Shown here piece by piece: positions 36,462 to 45,207 of a DNA stretch of 64,000 nt. The notes below the pieces were generated by a model. The model was not told the DNA's origin, searched no databases, and saw only the letters and a list, made by a program, of their open reading frames with translations. A program made the position numbers and the translations under genes. Within the stretch, counting starts at the first letter, position 1; every line of letters starts with the position of its first letter. The DNA comes from Pseudahrensia aquimaris (GTDB lineage: Bacteria; Pseudomonadota; Alphaproteobacteria; Rhizobiales; Rhizobiaceae): the NCBI RefSeq assembly GCF_042676045.1, contig NZ_JBHTJV010000005.1, forward strand, positions 62,001 to 126,000. Reading direction: 5' to 3'.

Positions 36462-37250
36462 ATGCCGGGCAACGAGATCAAAACCGTCGAAGACGTCATC
36501 GCGATCACCGATCCCGGTGAGGTAAATCGCGACGAACACCTTTGGGGCGACCGCCTGATGGTTAATCTCGCCAATGTCGGCGCATGGATCTTCCCGCTTT
36601 TGATTGTCGCTATCGTAACGCAGGTCGTTATCCGAAAAATGGGCAACAACCAGGCTTGGCTCGATGATGCGCAGTGGTGGATGTACGGCGTCGCCATGCT
36701 GATTGGCTTCGGCTACGCAATCACAACCAACAGCCATGTTCGGGTGGATATTTTCCACCAAAATTACAGCGAAGAACGCAAGTCAAAGATTGAAGTTTTC
36801 GCACTTGGTTGGTTGCTGTTGCCCTTCCTCATCCTGATGACGGACATCCTCATCCACTATGCCGGCGCGTCCATTACCGCCCGCGAAGGGTCCGACAGTG
36901 CCAACGGGCTTCACATGCTCTATCTGCTGAAAGCCTCGCTGCCGATCCTGTTTACGTGTGCCATCATCGCCAGCATAGCCGCTATGCTCCGCTTCCTAGC
37001 CCGCATTGGCAAACTTAGCCTGTTCTCGGTCGTCCTTGGTTCGTTACCCGCCCTGTCATTCGGGCTTGAGCGTGTCGTCTATTACTTCTTGTGGTGGGTC
37101 GTGCGTCTAACCAATCCGGACATTGCCGACAGACGCATTAGCCGTGAACCACTTCTCGCGCATACGACCGAAATCGCCTTCGGGCTCACTCTTCTACTGC
37201 TTGCGATCGGATATTTCCGCCTGCGAAGCGCCAGCTCGGAGACCGCGTAA
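36462..37250 (+). CDS. TRAP transporter small permease (DctQ type, enlarged)
   Basis: A 262-residue inner-membrane subunit, longer than the usual 160-200 residue DctQ. Seen: first helix AWIFPLLIVAIVTQVVIRKM, then LDDAQWWMYGVAMLIGFGYA with HVRVDIFHQNYSEERKSKIE, the R-V-D-x-F motif of DctQ, and two or three further C-terminal helices (LFSVVLGSLPALSFGLERV; FGLTLLLLAIGYFRL). Large-type small subunits occur in TakPQM-like systems. GGGAGGA ribosome site. Stop abuts the DctM start (TAA-ATG). Confidence 0.85.
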   Translation: MPGNEIKTVEDVIAITDPGEVNRDEHLWGDRLMVNLANVGAWIFPLLIVAIVTQVVIRKMGNNQAWLDDAQWWMYGVAMLIGFGYAITTNSHVRVDIFHQNYSEERKSKIEVFALGWLLLPFLILMTDILIHYAGASITAREGSDSANGLHMLYLLKASLPILFTCAIIASIAAMLRFLARIGKLSLFSVVLGSLPALSFGLERVVYYFLWWVVRLTNPDIADRRISREPLLAHTTEIAFGLTLLLLAIGYFRLRSASSETA

Positions 37251-38699
37251 ATGGAAATCCTCTCGCTGTTTGGCGCTCTGCTGGACTTGAACCAGTGGAT
37301 GGTGCTGGCAATGTTCGGCATCTTCATCATCATGCTGTTTCGCGGCATCCCCGTTGCTTACGCCCTGGTTGGCGTTAGCCTCGTCTTCATCATTCTGGGC
37401 GAGTGGGTGCTGGACCCGAACCGGCGGATAATCTCCGAATACATCAAGTTTGACGGCACGGGCATCAACTACCGCCGACTCAACGCCAACGGCGGTCGAT
37501 TCTTCGGTGGTATCATCAAGAACCCCGTTCTTGTCGCCCTGCCCATGTTCATCTTCATGGGGCTGATGCTAGATCAATCCGGCGTTGCGCAGCGCATGAT
37601 GCGCTCCATGCAGGTGCTGTTTGGCGCATTGAGAGGCGGTTTGGCGCTTACCGTCATGTTGATCGGCATAATTCTGGCCGCTTCAACCGGCGTCATCGGC
37701 GCTTCTGTCGTGCTGCTCGGCGTCATGGGCATTCCAGCCATGATGCAGCAGAACTATTCCAAGTCGATGGCCACCGGCACAATTGCCGCTTCCGGCACGC
37801 TCGGCATCCTTATTCCGCCTTCGATCATGCTGGTCATCATGTCAGACCAACTCGCGGTGTCGCTTGGCGATCTGTTCATGGGCGCGCTGTTCCCGGGCCT
37901 CATTCTTGGCTCACTCTACATTGTTTTCATCATTGTCTACGGGCTGATAAATCCCAAAGCCATGCCGTTGCCTAGCGACCGTGAGCCGGTGTCTATGGCC
38001 ATCGTTTTGGAAGTCTGCCTATCGGTCATTCCACCTATGGCGCTGATCCTGCTTGTTCTCGGCTCCATCTTCTTCGGCCTCGCAACGCCGACGGAAGCCT
38101 CCGGTCTCGGCGCTATGGGCGCAACCGTGCTGGCTCTACTGAACAAGCGCCTCAACATGAAAGTGCTTACGGATGTCAGCCGCCAAACGCTGAACACCGC
38201 TGGTTATATCGTGGGCATTTTTATCGCAGCCAACTTTTTTGCCTTTATACTGCGCCGTTACGGCGGCGATGAGATCATCGAGAACATGGTGCTCGGTTCA
38301 TTCTCCGATCCCTACATGGTGGTGCTGTTCATCCTGTTCATCATCTTCCTTCTCGGCTTCCTGCTGGACTGGATTGAGATCACCCTCATCATCATGCCGC
38401 TTATGCTGCCAGTCGTGCTGAGCCTCAACATCCCGGTGGAAGGGTATGGCATCGTCGACAATCCATCCGTTGTCTGGTTCGCAATTCTTGTGGCGGTAAC
38501 TCTACAGACCTCGTTCCTGACGCCACCGGTAGGCTTTGCATTGTTCTATCTCAAAGGTGTCTGCCCACCAGAAATTACGCTCGGCCACATATACAAGGGC
38601 ATCATTCCATTTGTGCTGGTCCAGCTGTTTGGCCTGTTCATTGTCTTCGAGTTCCCCGAACTAACCACATGGCTGCCGGCCAAGGCTTACGGAAACTGA
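37251..38699 (+). CDS. TRAP transporter large permease (DctM type)
   Basis: A 482-residue permease with about 12-13 helices and a sodium-coupled elevator fold. Seen: MFGIFIIMLFRGIPVAYALVG, PLPMFIFMGLMLDQSG-like segment, ASTGVIGASVVLLGVMGIPAM, ASGTLGILIPPSIMLVIMSD, GLATPTEASGLGAMGA, LDWIEITLIIMPLMLPV and LQTSFLTPPVGFALFYLKG, all typical. A 40-residue polar insertion (about residues 55-95) precedes the third helix. Starts directly after the small subunit stop. Confidence 0.93.
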   Translation: MEILSLFGALLDLNQWMVLAMFGIFIIMLFRGIPVAYALVGVSLVFIILGEWVLDPNRRIISEYIKFDGTGINYRRLNANGGRFFGGIIKNPVLVALPMFIFMGLMLDQSGVAQRMMRSMQVLFGALRGGLALTVMLIGIILAASTGVIGASVVLLGVMGIPAMMQQNYSKSMATGTIAASGTLGILIPPSIMLVIMSDQLAVSLGDLFMGALFPGLILGSLYIVFIIVYGLINPKAMPLPSDREPVSMAIVLEVCLSVIPPMALILLVLGSIFFGLATPTEASGLGAMGATVLALLNKRLNMKVLTDVSRQTLNTAGYIVGIFIAANFFAFILRRYGGDEIIENMVLGSFSDPYMVVLFILFIIFLLGFLLDWIEITLIIMPLMLPVVLSLNIPVEGYGIVDNPSVVWFAILVAVTLQTSFLTPPVGFALFYLKGVCPPEITLGHIYKGIIPFVLVQLFGLFIVFEFPELTTWLPAKAYGN

Positions 38700-38727
38700 C
38701 GGCGCACTGCTAAGGAAAGTCCCAGGC

Positions 38728-40080
38728 ATGACAGACAGTGTGAACAGAGTTTTCGAGTTCACCACCCGAGTGCCAGACACAATCCCTAAGGACGTTCTAC
38801 GCTTCGCGTCGATCTTGCTCGTTGACACCATCGCCGTGGCCGCTGCGGCAACTGGCATGGAAGCAGGCCGAATTGCCCGCGATATTGCGGTAGAGCAATT
38901 CTCAGCACCGCACGACAAAGCCGTGCCAATCATGTTCGACGGACGAATGGCCAGCCCGGTCGGTGCTGCCTTTGCCGCTGCAAGCCAGATCGACAATCTC
39001 GACGCCCATGACGGCTACAACCCAACTCTTGGCCACATTGGCTGCGCCGTTGTGCCGGCACTGTTTGCGTGGGCGGCAAAACTGCCAAACCTTTCGGGCC
39101 GCGAAGCGCTTACCGCTTTCGTGGTCGGATACGAGGTCGCCACACGCGCCGCCATCGCCTTGCACGCAACTGTATCCGACTATCACACATCCGGCGCTTG
39201 GAACGGCCTTGGCGTTGCCGCTATGGGCGTGCGGCTTCACGGCGCATCGCAAGACGTTCTGCGTCAGTCGCTCGGCATTGCCGAATATCATGGCCCCCGC
39301 AGCCAGATGATGCGCGAAATTGCAAACCCCACAATGTTGCACGACGGCTCTGGCATGGGCGCGATGACGGGCATGATGGCCTATGAAATGGCCGCGAAGG
39401 GCTTCACCGGCGCACCAGCAATTACCCTGGAAAGCGAAGGTGCCCGCACCTATTGGGATGACCTCGGAACCAAATGGACAGTGCCTCTCAACTACATCAA
39501 GCCCTACCCGATCTGCCGCTGGGCGCATGGTGCCATCGACGCTGTGCGGCGCCTCAAGCTGGACCATGCAATAAACGCCGCCAACGTTGCCAGCATGGCC
39601 GTGCGTACGTTCGACAAATCCGCGAAATTGTTCCCCGGCATGCCGGATACAACATCAAAGGCCCAATACAGCCTGGCTTTTGCGCTTGCCACAATCCTTC
39701 GTCATGGCCGCATCGGCGTGGAGCACATTTCCGGCACAGCGCTTACTGATCCAGCAACCGAAGCGCTCCTCAGTTGCATCACAATCGTAGAAGAGCCACG
39801 CCACACCGCCCGCTTCCCAGCCGGACGATGGGCAGATGTCACCATCACGTTAAACGACGGAACTGTTCTGGAATCCGGCGATACGAACCCACGCGGCGGC
39901 CCGGAAGCGCCAATGAGCGTGGCCGAAATCCGCGAGAAGTTTGACCAGTTCGCAAGCGCGTCGCTGTCTACCAAGCGCGCAAACGCGATCTGGGAAACGG
40001 GACTGTCACTCACCAACGACGAGGTCAAATTCTCGGATTTATCGTGCCATGTATTGCAGGCAGTCGACACGGACGCTTAA
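38728..40080 (+). CDS. MmgE/PrpD family protein
   Basis: A 450-residue member of the fold shared by 2-methylcitrate dehydratase, cis-aconitate decarboxylase and iminodisuccinate epimerase. Seen: LVDTIAVAAAATGMEAGRIA, IDNLDAHDGYNPTLGHIGCAVVPA with the DxxD/H-G site, VGYEVATRAAIALHAT, GAWNGLGVAAMGVRL, and KPYPICRWAHGAIDAV with the conserved lysine and histidine. No [Fe-S] cysteines. Its place after a TRAP transporter suggests it acts on the imported carboxylate. Reaction not predictable. Confidence 0.9.
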   Translation: MTDSVNRVFEFTTRVPDTIPKDVLRFASILLVDTIAVAAAATGMEAGRIARDIAVEQFSAPHDKAVPIMFDGRMASPVGAAFAAASQIDNLDAHDGYNPTLGHIGCAVVPALFAWAAKLPNLSGREALTAFVVGYEVATRAAIALHATVSDYHTSGAWNGLGVAAMGVRLHGASQDVLRQSLGIAEYHGPRSQMMREIANPTMLHDGSGMGAMTGMMAYEMAAKGFTGAPAITLESEGARTYWDDLGTKWTVPLNYIKPYPICRWAHGAIDAVRRLKLDHAINAANVASMAVRTFDKSAKLFPGMPDTTSKAQYSLAFALATILRHGRIGVEHISGTALTDPATEALLSCITIVEEPRHTARFPAGRWADVTITLNDGTVLESGDTNPRGGPEAPMSVAEIREKFDQFASASLSTKRANAIWETGLSLTNDEVKFSDLSCHVLQAVDTDA

Positions 40081-40114
40081 CTGCACCAAGCCAAACCCGC
40101 ACAGCATAGGCCTC

Positions 40115-41338
40115 ATGAGCACCACCCAATTCGACACCACGCCCAGCCGTTCCGCCTACGACGTGATCATCGTTGGTGGCGCGATTATGGGGTCATCGAC
40201 AGCATGGTTCCTCACCAACAATCCAGACTTCGACGGCACGGTGCTCGTGGTCGAGCGCGATCCGACCTACGAATTTTGCTCCACCGCCCACACAAATTCC
40301 TGCATGCGCCAGCAATTCTCGAACGAATTAAACGTGCGTATTTCTCAATTCGCCGCCAACTTTGTGAAGAATCTTCGCGAGTATATGGGCAACGATGAGC
40401 GCGTGCCGCAGCTTTCCATCCGGTCCTTTGGCTACATGTATCTGGCAGACAACGAGGCTTTCGCCTCCGTGCTGCGCGAGAACCTCGCAGTACAAAAAGC
40501 CGCCGGTGCAGCAACACAATTGATGACGCCGGATCAAATCGCCGCCGCTTACCCTTTTTACAACGTTTACGATATCGTCCTCGGCTCCATCAATCTGGTT
40601 GACGAAGGCTATTGGGATGGCAGCGCTGTTTTCGATTGGTGGCGGCGGCAGGCACAAGAACACGGTGCGGAATACATCGCCAACGAAGTCACTGCCATGA
40701 CCAGAAATGCAAACGGCACCCGCATCGATAGCGTCACACTAGCATCCGGCGAAACCATCACTTGCGGCCAAGTTGTCAACGCTTCCGGCCCCCGCGCAGC
40801 GCGAACCTCTGCCATGGCAGGCATCGACATTCCGGTGGAGCCGCGCAAACGCTATTCGTGGGTTTTCAAAGCCGACACACCTCTCGACCGCGATCTGCCA
40901 CTCACCATCGACCCATCCGGTGTCCATGTGCGCGAAAACGGCGGCGGCACCTATCAGTGCGGCGGGCACTCAGACATTGACCCCGCCGTCGCCTATGACG
41001 ATTTCGCTATGGATCAGGACATTTGGGAAAACCATGTCTGGCCCATCCTCGCCACCCGCATCCCCCAATTCGAAGCGATCAAGGTGACGAATGAGTGGGC
41101 CGGGCATTATTCGATGAATGTTTTTGACCACAACGCGATCATGGGCCCGCACACGCAGGTGGAGAATTTCCTTTTTCTCAACGGCTTTTCCGGCCACGGC
41201 CTCCAGCAATCGCCCGCGATGGGCCGCGGCACGGCGGAGTGGCTCACCTATGGCGAATACCGCAGCCTCGACATGACGCCCTTCAACTATGAACGCATTG
41301 AACGCGGCGAACCGTTGATCGAGAAAGCGGTTATCTAA
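40115..41338 (+). CDS. FAD-dependent oxidoreductase, FOXRED1/DadA-like
   Basis: A 407-residue amine- or imino-acid-oxidising flavoprotein. FAD motif DVIIVGGAIMGSSTAWFL; RDPTYEFCSTAHTNSCMRQQ resembles the corresponding FOXRED1 segment; FGYMYLADN; VNASGPRAARTSAMAG; C-terminal WAGHYSMNVFDHNAIMGP and FLNGFSGHGLQQSPAMGRG close the flavin site. Last gene of the TRAP cluster, 34 nt after MmgE/PrpD, overlapping the convergent metal permease gene by 8 nt. Suggests that the substrate carries an amine or N-substituted amino acid. Confidence 0.9.
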   Translation: MSTTQFDTTPSRSAYDVIIVGGAIMGSSTAWFLTNNPDFDGTVLVVERDPTYEFCSTAHTNSCMRQQFSNELNVRISQFAANFVKNLREYMGNDERVPQLSIRSFGYMYLADNEAFASVLRENLAVQKAAGAATQLMTPDQIAAAYPFYNVYDIVLGSINLVDEGYWDGSAVFDWWRRQAQEHGAEYIANEVTAMTRNANGTRIDSVTLASGETITCGQVVNASGPRAARTSAMAGIDIPVEPRKRYSWVFKADTPLDRDLPLTIDPSGVHVRENGGGTYQCGGHSDIDPAVAYDDFAMDQDIWENHVWPILATRIPQFEAIKVTNEWAGHYSMNVFDHNAIMGPHTQVENFLFLNGFSGHGLQQSPAMGRGTAEWLTYGEYRSLDMTPFNYERIERGEPLIEKAVI

Positions 41339-42179
41339 GCTCTGCTGAAGCTGAAAGCCGAGCCGCCTTGCGAGTGGAATAGACAAAGGCCGCGATGAAC
41401 AAGGCTGTCATCACCAACACAATGGTCGGTGCAGGTGCACTGTCGATGAAGAAGCTGGCATAGACCCCGGCGAAGGTCGAAAACAGCGATGCCGCAGCCG
41501 CAACCATCATCATCGTTTCAAACCGCTTCGTCAGCAAAAACGCAATTGCTCCCGGCGCGATCAGCAGCGCGATGGTGAGAATAATTCCCACAGCCTTCAG
41601 CGCCGAGACGATGGTGAGCGATAAGATGATCAACAGCGCATAGTGGATTGCCCGCACCGGCAGTCCAGCGACCTTCGCCTGCACCTCGTCAAACGAATGC
41701 AACATCAAATCGCGCCACCGAAGCGCGATGGCGACGACCACAATCGCTGCAATCACACCGGTCGTGATCAAATCAGCACGCCCCACGCCCAGCATGTTGC
41801 CAAATAGAATGTGGTCCAGATGAACATCCGACTCGATTTTTGTGTAGAGCACGATGCCAAACCCGAACATGCCGGAGAAGACGACACCCATAATCGTGTC
41901 GCGCTTCACGCGGCTGTTCTCCTGCAAAAAGCCGGTCGCCAAGGCGCAAAACATGCCCGCGAAGAATGCCCCCACGATAAACGGAATTCCGACGATATAG
42001 GCAATCACCACACCGGGAAGCACCGCATGGGCAACCGCGTCGCCCATCAGCGACCAGCCTTTCAACACCAGAAAGCATGACAGCAGCGCTGCCGGCACAG
42101 CGATCATGGCAACGATCAAGAACGCGTCCACCATGAAAGGAAAGCGAAAGGGCATCAGCGGATCATCAAAAAAACTCAC
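41331..42179 (-). CDS. metal ABC transporter permease (SitD/ZnuB type)
   Basis: A 282-residue membrane permease, last gene of a four-gene importer. GTG at 42179 overlaps the preceding stop by 4 nt (GTGA); ATG at 42155 is an alternative. Seen: about eight helices, with ALLSCFLVLKGWSLMGDAVAHAVLPG and FLQENSRVKRDTIMGVVFSG, the typical ABC-3 family signatures. Works with the SitC-type paralogue as a heterodimer. Confidence 0.9.
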   Translation of the reverse strand: MSFFDDPLMPFRFPFMVDAFLIVAMIAVPAALLSCFLVLKGWSLMGDAVAHAVLPGVVIAYIVGIPFIVGAFFAGMFCALATGFLQENSRVKRDTIMGVVFSGMFGFGIVLYTKIESDVHLDHILFGNMLGVGRADLITTGVIAAIVVVAIALRWRDLMLHSFDEVQAKVAGLPVRAIHYALLIILSLTIVSALKAVGIILTIALLIAPGAIAFLLTKRFETMMMVAAAASLFSTFAGVYASFFIDSAPAPTIVLVMTALFIAAFVYSTRKAARLSASAELR

Positions 42180-43042
42180 GCCACGCCCTTCCCGCGCGCC
42201 AGCGCTACAGCAGCGCGGCGGCGCGATGCGATCATTCCGTATTTCGGAGCGAAAAAGAACGCAGTCAGAAACAGCAGCGTTTGCAGACACACGATGATGC
42301 CGCCCGTCGCGCCATCAAGAAAGAAGCTTGCATAGGCTCCGACAAAACTCGTTGTCGCGCCAATCGCGACACTGATGATGATGAGATGGCCGAACCGGTC
42401 GGAAAGCAGATAGGCCGTCGCTCCCGGCGTCACCACCATCGCGATCACCAAGAACGCGCCCACCGTCTGCAAGGCCGCAACCGTCGAGGCGGCGAGAATG
42501 GCAAAAAACACAACTCGCAGAATGTCCGGCCGAAGGCCGATGGAGCGGGCATGGTTCTCGTCAAAAAACGAGACCATGAAATCGCGCCATTTCAACAGCA
42601 ATACCGCGAGAGACACGGTGGAAATGATGACCAATTGCAGCGTGTCTTCCGGCGTAATGGACAGAATGTTGCCGAGCGTAATCGTTTGAATATCCACTGA
42701 GGTCGGCGACAGCGACACCATGAACAGTCCAAGTCCAAAGAACGACGTGAAGATCAGCCCGATGATCGCATCTTCCTTCAGCCCGGTGCGCTGGTTCAAG
42801 AACAACATCGCACCAGCCGCCAGCCCACCAGAAAGAAACGCTCCAAGCGCAAATGGCAGCCCGAGCATGTAAGCTCCCGCCACGCCTGGCACGATTGAAT
42901 GGCTCAACGCATCGCCGATCAGCGACCAGCCCTTGAGCATCAAAAACACCGAGAGGAATGCGCAAACAGCGCCCACCAAAGCGCTCACCCACATAGCGTT
43001 GACCATGTAGGAATAGCCAAAAGGTGCAAGGAAAGCCTCCAT
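42176..43042 (-). CDS. metal ABC transporter permease (SitC type)
   Basis: A 288-residue ABC-3 family permease with about eight helices: FLSVFLMLKGWSLIGDALSHSIVPG, NQRTGLKEDAIIGLIFTSFF, and FFDENHARSIGLRPDILRV. Paralogous to the following permease. Its ATG shares one base with the stop of the ATPase gene (TGATG), so translation is coupled. Confidence 0.92.
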   Translation of the reverse strand: MEAFLAPFGYSYMVNAMWVSALVGAVCAFLSVFLMLKGWSLIGDALSHSIVPGVAGAYMLGLPFALGAFLSGGLAAGAMLFLNQRTGLKEDAIIGLIFTSFFGLGLFMVSLSPTSVDIQTITLGNILSITPEDTLQLVIISTVSLAVLLLKWRDFMVSFFDENHARSIGLRPDILRVVFFAILAASTVAALQTVGAFLVIAMVVTPGATAYLLSDRFGHLIIISVAIGATTSFVGAYASFFLDGATGGIIVCLQTLLFLTAFFFAPKYGMIASRRRAAVALARGKGVA

Positions 43043-43959
43043 CAGTGGCCCTTATCGGCTTTGTCGTCATAAACGACGAACGGCCGCTCATCATCGGTGA
43101 TAACGGTAACTTGCCGCGTGTCTTCGTCGTCATGCAGCTCATCGCCACCCAATACGAAGTGCCGCAGTACGCCGCCAAATGCGTGTTCGAGGTTGGTTTG
43201 CGTGAACACGCTTTCTGTCGGGCCATAGGCAAGAACAGTGCCCTTGATCAAAATTGTTCGGTCGCAAAATTCCGGCACGCTGCCCAGGTTGTGCGTGGAG
43301 ACAAGCATTACCCGCCCCTCGTCGCGCAATTCGCGAAGCAGGCCAATGATCGCATCTTCGGTTTTCACATCAACGCCCGTGAATGGCTCGTCGAGCAAAA
43401 TCACCTGGCCCTCTTGCGCCAGGGCTCGGGCGAGGAACACCCGTTTCTTCTGTCCACCCGATAGTTCACCAATCTGGCGGCGGCGGTATTCGCTCATCCC
43501 AACCCGATCCAGCGCATCTGCGACGGCCTTTTTATCAGCAGCGCTGGGGCGGCGCATGAAGCCCATATGGCCGAAGCGCCCCATCATCACCACATCCTCC
43601 ACCAGCACGGGGAAACTCCAATCCACCTCCTCCGACTGCGGAACATAAGCGATCAAATTATCCTTCAATGCCTCATTCACCGAGCGGCCCAGCACAGAAA
43701 TGCTGCCACGTGCGACGGGCACAAAGCCCATGATGGACTTGAACAAGGTGGACTTGCCCGACCCGTTAACCCCCACAAGGCCAGCAATCGTGCCGGTTGG
43801 AATTTCGAAGCTCGTGTCGCGTAAGGCTGTATGGCCGTTGCGATAGGTGACTGTGATATTTGTAACTTGAAGGCCAGACCCGGCCTCACGTTCGTCCGGT
43901 TCCTCATAGGCATCTTGCGGCGTGTCACTTGGCTGGTTTGCGTCCAAAGCCACTGTCAT
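43042..43959 (-). CDS. metal ABC transporter ATP-binding protein (SitB type)
   Basis: A 305-residue ATPase: Walker A GVNGSGKSTLFKSIMG, Q-loop YVPQSEEVDWSFPV (typical of Mn/Zn importers), signature LSGGQKKRVFLARAL, Walker B ILLDEPFTGVD, H-loop VSTHNLGSV. A C-terminal extension after residue 250 is His/Asp-rich (GGDELHDDEDTRQ), possibly metal-interacting. Start overlaps the binding-protein stop by 4 nt (ATGA). Confidence 0.94.
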   Translation of the reverse strand: MTVALDANQPSDTPQDAYEEPDEREAGSGLQVTNITVTYRNGHTALRDTSFEIPTGTIAGLVGVNGSGKSTLFKSIMGFVPVARGSISVLGRSVNEALKDNLIAYVPQSEEVDWSFPVLVEDVVMMGRFGHMGFMRRPSAADKKAVADALDRVGMSEYRRRQIGELSGGQKKRVFLARALAQEGQVILLDEPFTGVDVKTEDAIIGLLRELRDEGRVMLVSTHNLGSVPEFCDRTILIKGTVLAYGPTESVFTQTNLEHAFGGVLRHFVLGGDELHDDEDTRQVTVITDDERPFVVYDDKADKGH

Positions 43960-44858
43960 TCTCCCGCTGTCAGACCATTGGCGATGGTCTCGCTCGTCAC
44001 CCGCAACAGGTCCAGATATGTCGGCACAGGGCCATCCGCTTCGCTCAAAGAATCCACATAGAGAATCCCACCGTAGCGCGCACCCGTCTCCCGTGCGACC
44101 TGTTTCGCAGGGCTGTCCGGCACCGTGCTTTCAGAAAAGACGACAGGCACGGAATTGTTTCGCACAGCGTCAATCACCTTGCGCACTTGCTGCGGGGTGC
44201 CTTGTTGATCGGCATTGATAGGCCAGAGGTACAATTCTTTCAGCCCGAAATCCCGCGCCAGATAGGAAAATGCGCCCTCGCTGCTCACCAGCCAGCGGCG
44301 TTCTTCCGGTATCGCCATGATACGCTCACGCAGCGGTGCAATGGCCTCTCGAATTTGCGCCTTATAGCGCTCCGCGTTGGCCATATAAATTGCAGCATTG
44401 GCAGGGTCATATTTCACAAAGGCATTGCGGATGTTGTCGACATAAATCATCGCCGCATCCAGCGACATCCACGCATGGGGGTTAGGCTTGCCCGTATAGG
44501 GCCCCTCCGCAATGCCCATGGGTTCCACACCATCGCTCAAGGTGACGCTGGGCACATTGCGCAGGTTGCGAAAGAACTGCTCGAACCACACTTCGAGGTT
44601 CAACCCATTCCATAAAATCAAATCAGCGTCTTGGGCACGCAATATATCGCGCGGCGTTGGCTGGTATCCGTGAATTTCAGACCCCGGCTTGGTGATCGAT
44701 TCCACCACAGCCACATCGCCCGCCACGTTGCGCGCCATATCGGCAATAACGGTGAAGGTTGTCACCGCTTTGAATTTGTCAGCCGCCTGCCCCAGCGGCG
44801 CAGCAGCAAGCACCAGCGCTAGCGCCAGCAAAACCCTGTTCCAAACCACTTGCATCAT
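43956..44858 (-). CDS. metal ABC transporter substrate-binding protein (SitA type)
   Basis: A 300-residue periplasmic metal receptor, cluster A-I. Signal peptide RVLLALALVLAAAPLGQAA. Metal ligands H63 (EIHGYQPTP), H128 (NPHAW), E194 (VSSEGAFSY) and D269 (LYVDS) match the two-His, Glu, Asp site of Mn/Fe receptors such as SitA; no His-rich loop as in ZnuA, so Mn or Fe is more likely than Zn. First gene of the operon; two palindromes upstream suggest Fur/Mur-type control. Confidence 0.92.
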   Translation of the reverse strand: MMQVVWNRVLLALALVLAAAPLGQAADKFKAVTTFTVIADMARNVAGDVAVVESITKPGSEIHGYQPTPRDILRAQDADLILWNGLNLEVWFEQFFRNLRNVPSVTLSDGVEPMGIAEGPYTGKPNPHAWMSLDAAMIYVDNIRNAFVKYDPANAAIYMANAERYKAQIREAIAPLRERIMAIPEERRWLVSSEGAFSYLARDFGLKELYLWPINADQQGTPQQVRKVIDAVRNNSVPVVFSESTVPDSPAKQVARETGARYGGILYVDSLSEADGPVPTYLDLLRVTSETIANGLTAGE

Positions 44859-44907
44859 GAAATAAGACCTCGAATTGTTTCTACGATCAGGCCGGAGAAC
44901 ATCTTTA

Positions 44908-44952
44908 TGCGAACCATTCGCAACGGTCAACGAAATTGCGAACGCTTCGCAA
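44908..44952 (-). promoter_or_regulatory. two tandem palindromes upstream of metal importer
   Basis: TGCGAA-CCA-TTCGCA (44908-44922) and TTGCGAA-CGC-TTCGCAA (44936-44952), the same 6-bp inverted repeat with a 3-nt spacer, centres 29 nt apart (close to three helical turns), 50-94 nt before the SitA-type start. This has the character of a Fur/Mur or MntR operator for Mn/Fe-regulated uptake. Confidence 0.65.
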
Positions 44953-45031
44953 AAACGTCGCATCGCTTCAAATACAATCCACCCAATTTCCCTCTTCAAA
45001 TTATGCGCCCATATGTTAGGAACCGCGTAGT

Positions 45032-45107
45032 GGGCGTGTAGCCAAGTGGTTAAGGCCATCGGCTCATAACCGATTTATCGTAGGTTCGACCCCTACCACG
45101 CCCACCA
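45032..45107 (+). tRNA. tRNA with anticodon CAU (Met elongator or Ile2)
   Basis: Cloverleaf read by eye: acceptor GGGCGTG with CACGCCC, D stem GCC/GGC, anticodon stem ATCGG/CCGAT with loop CTCATAA, T stem GTAGG/CCTAC with loop TTCGACC, discriminator A and encoded CCA. 76 nt. The CAU anticodon serves tRNA-Met or lysidine-modified tRNA-Ile2; not the initiator, which needs three GC pairs in the anticodon stem. Confidence 0.9.
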
Positions 45108-45207
45108 CGGCTCTTCAGCCTTTAGCGCACCGCAGCCTTATTTCGCGCCGAATTTGCGTTCATGGCATTTCCCGCACAATTCAATTTTCGATGCAGGAGC
45201 ATTTCCT

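Noticed and set aside
44908..44952. CRISPR-like tandem repeat
   Set aside because: Only two palindromic copies with different flanks; fits operator sites, not an array. No CRISPR array was seen in the window.
45032..45107. Integration site at the tRNA gene
   Set aside because: No integrase, no direct repeat of the tRNA 3' end and no composition shift downstream.
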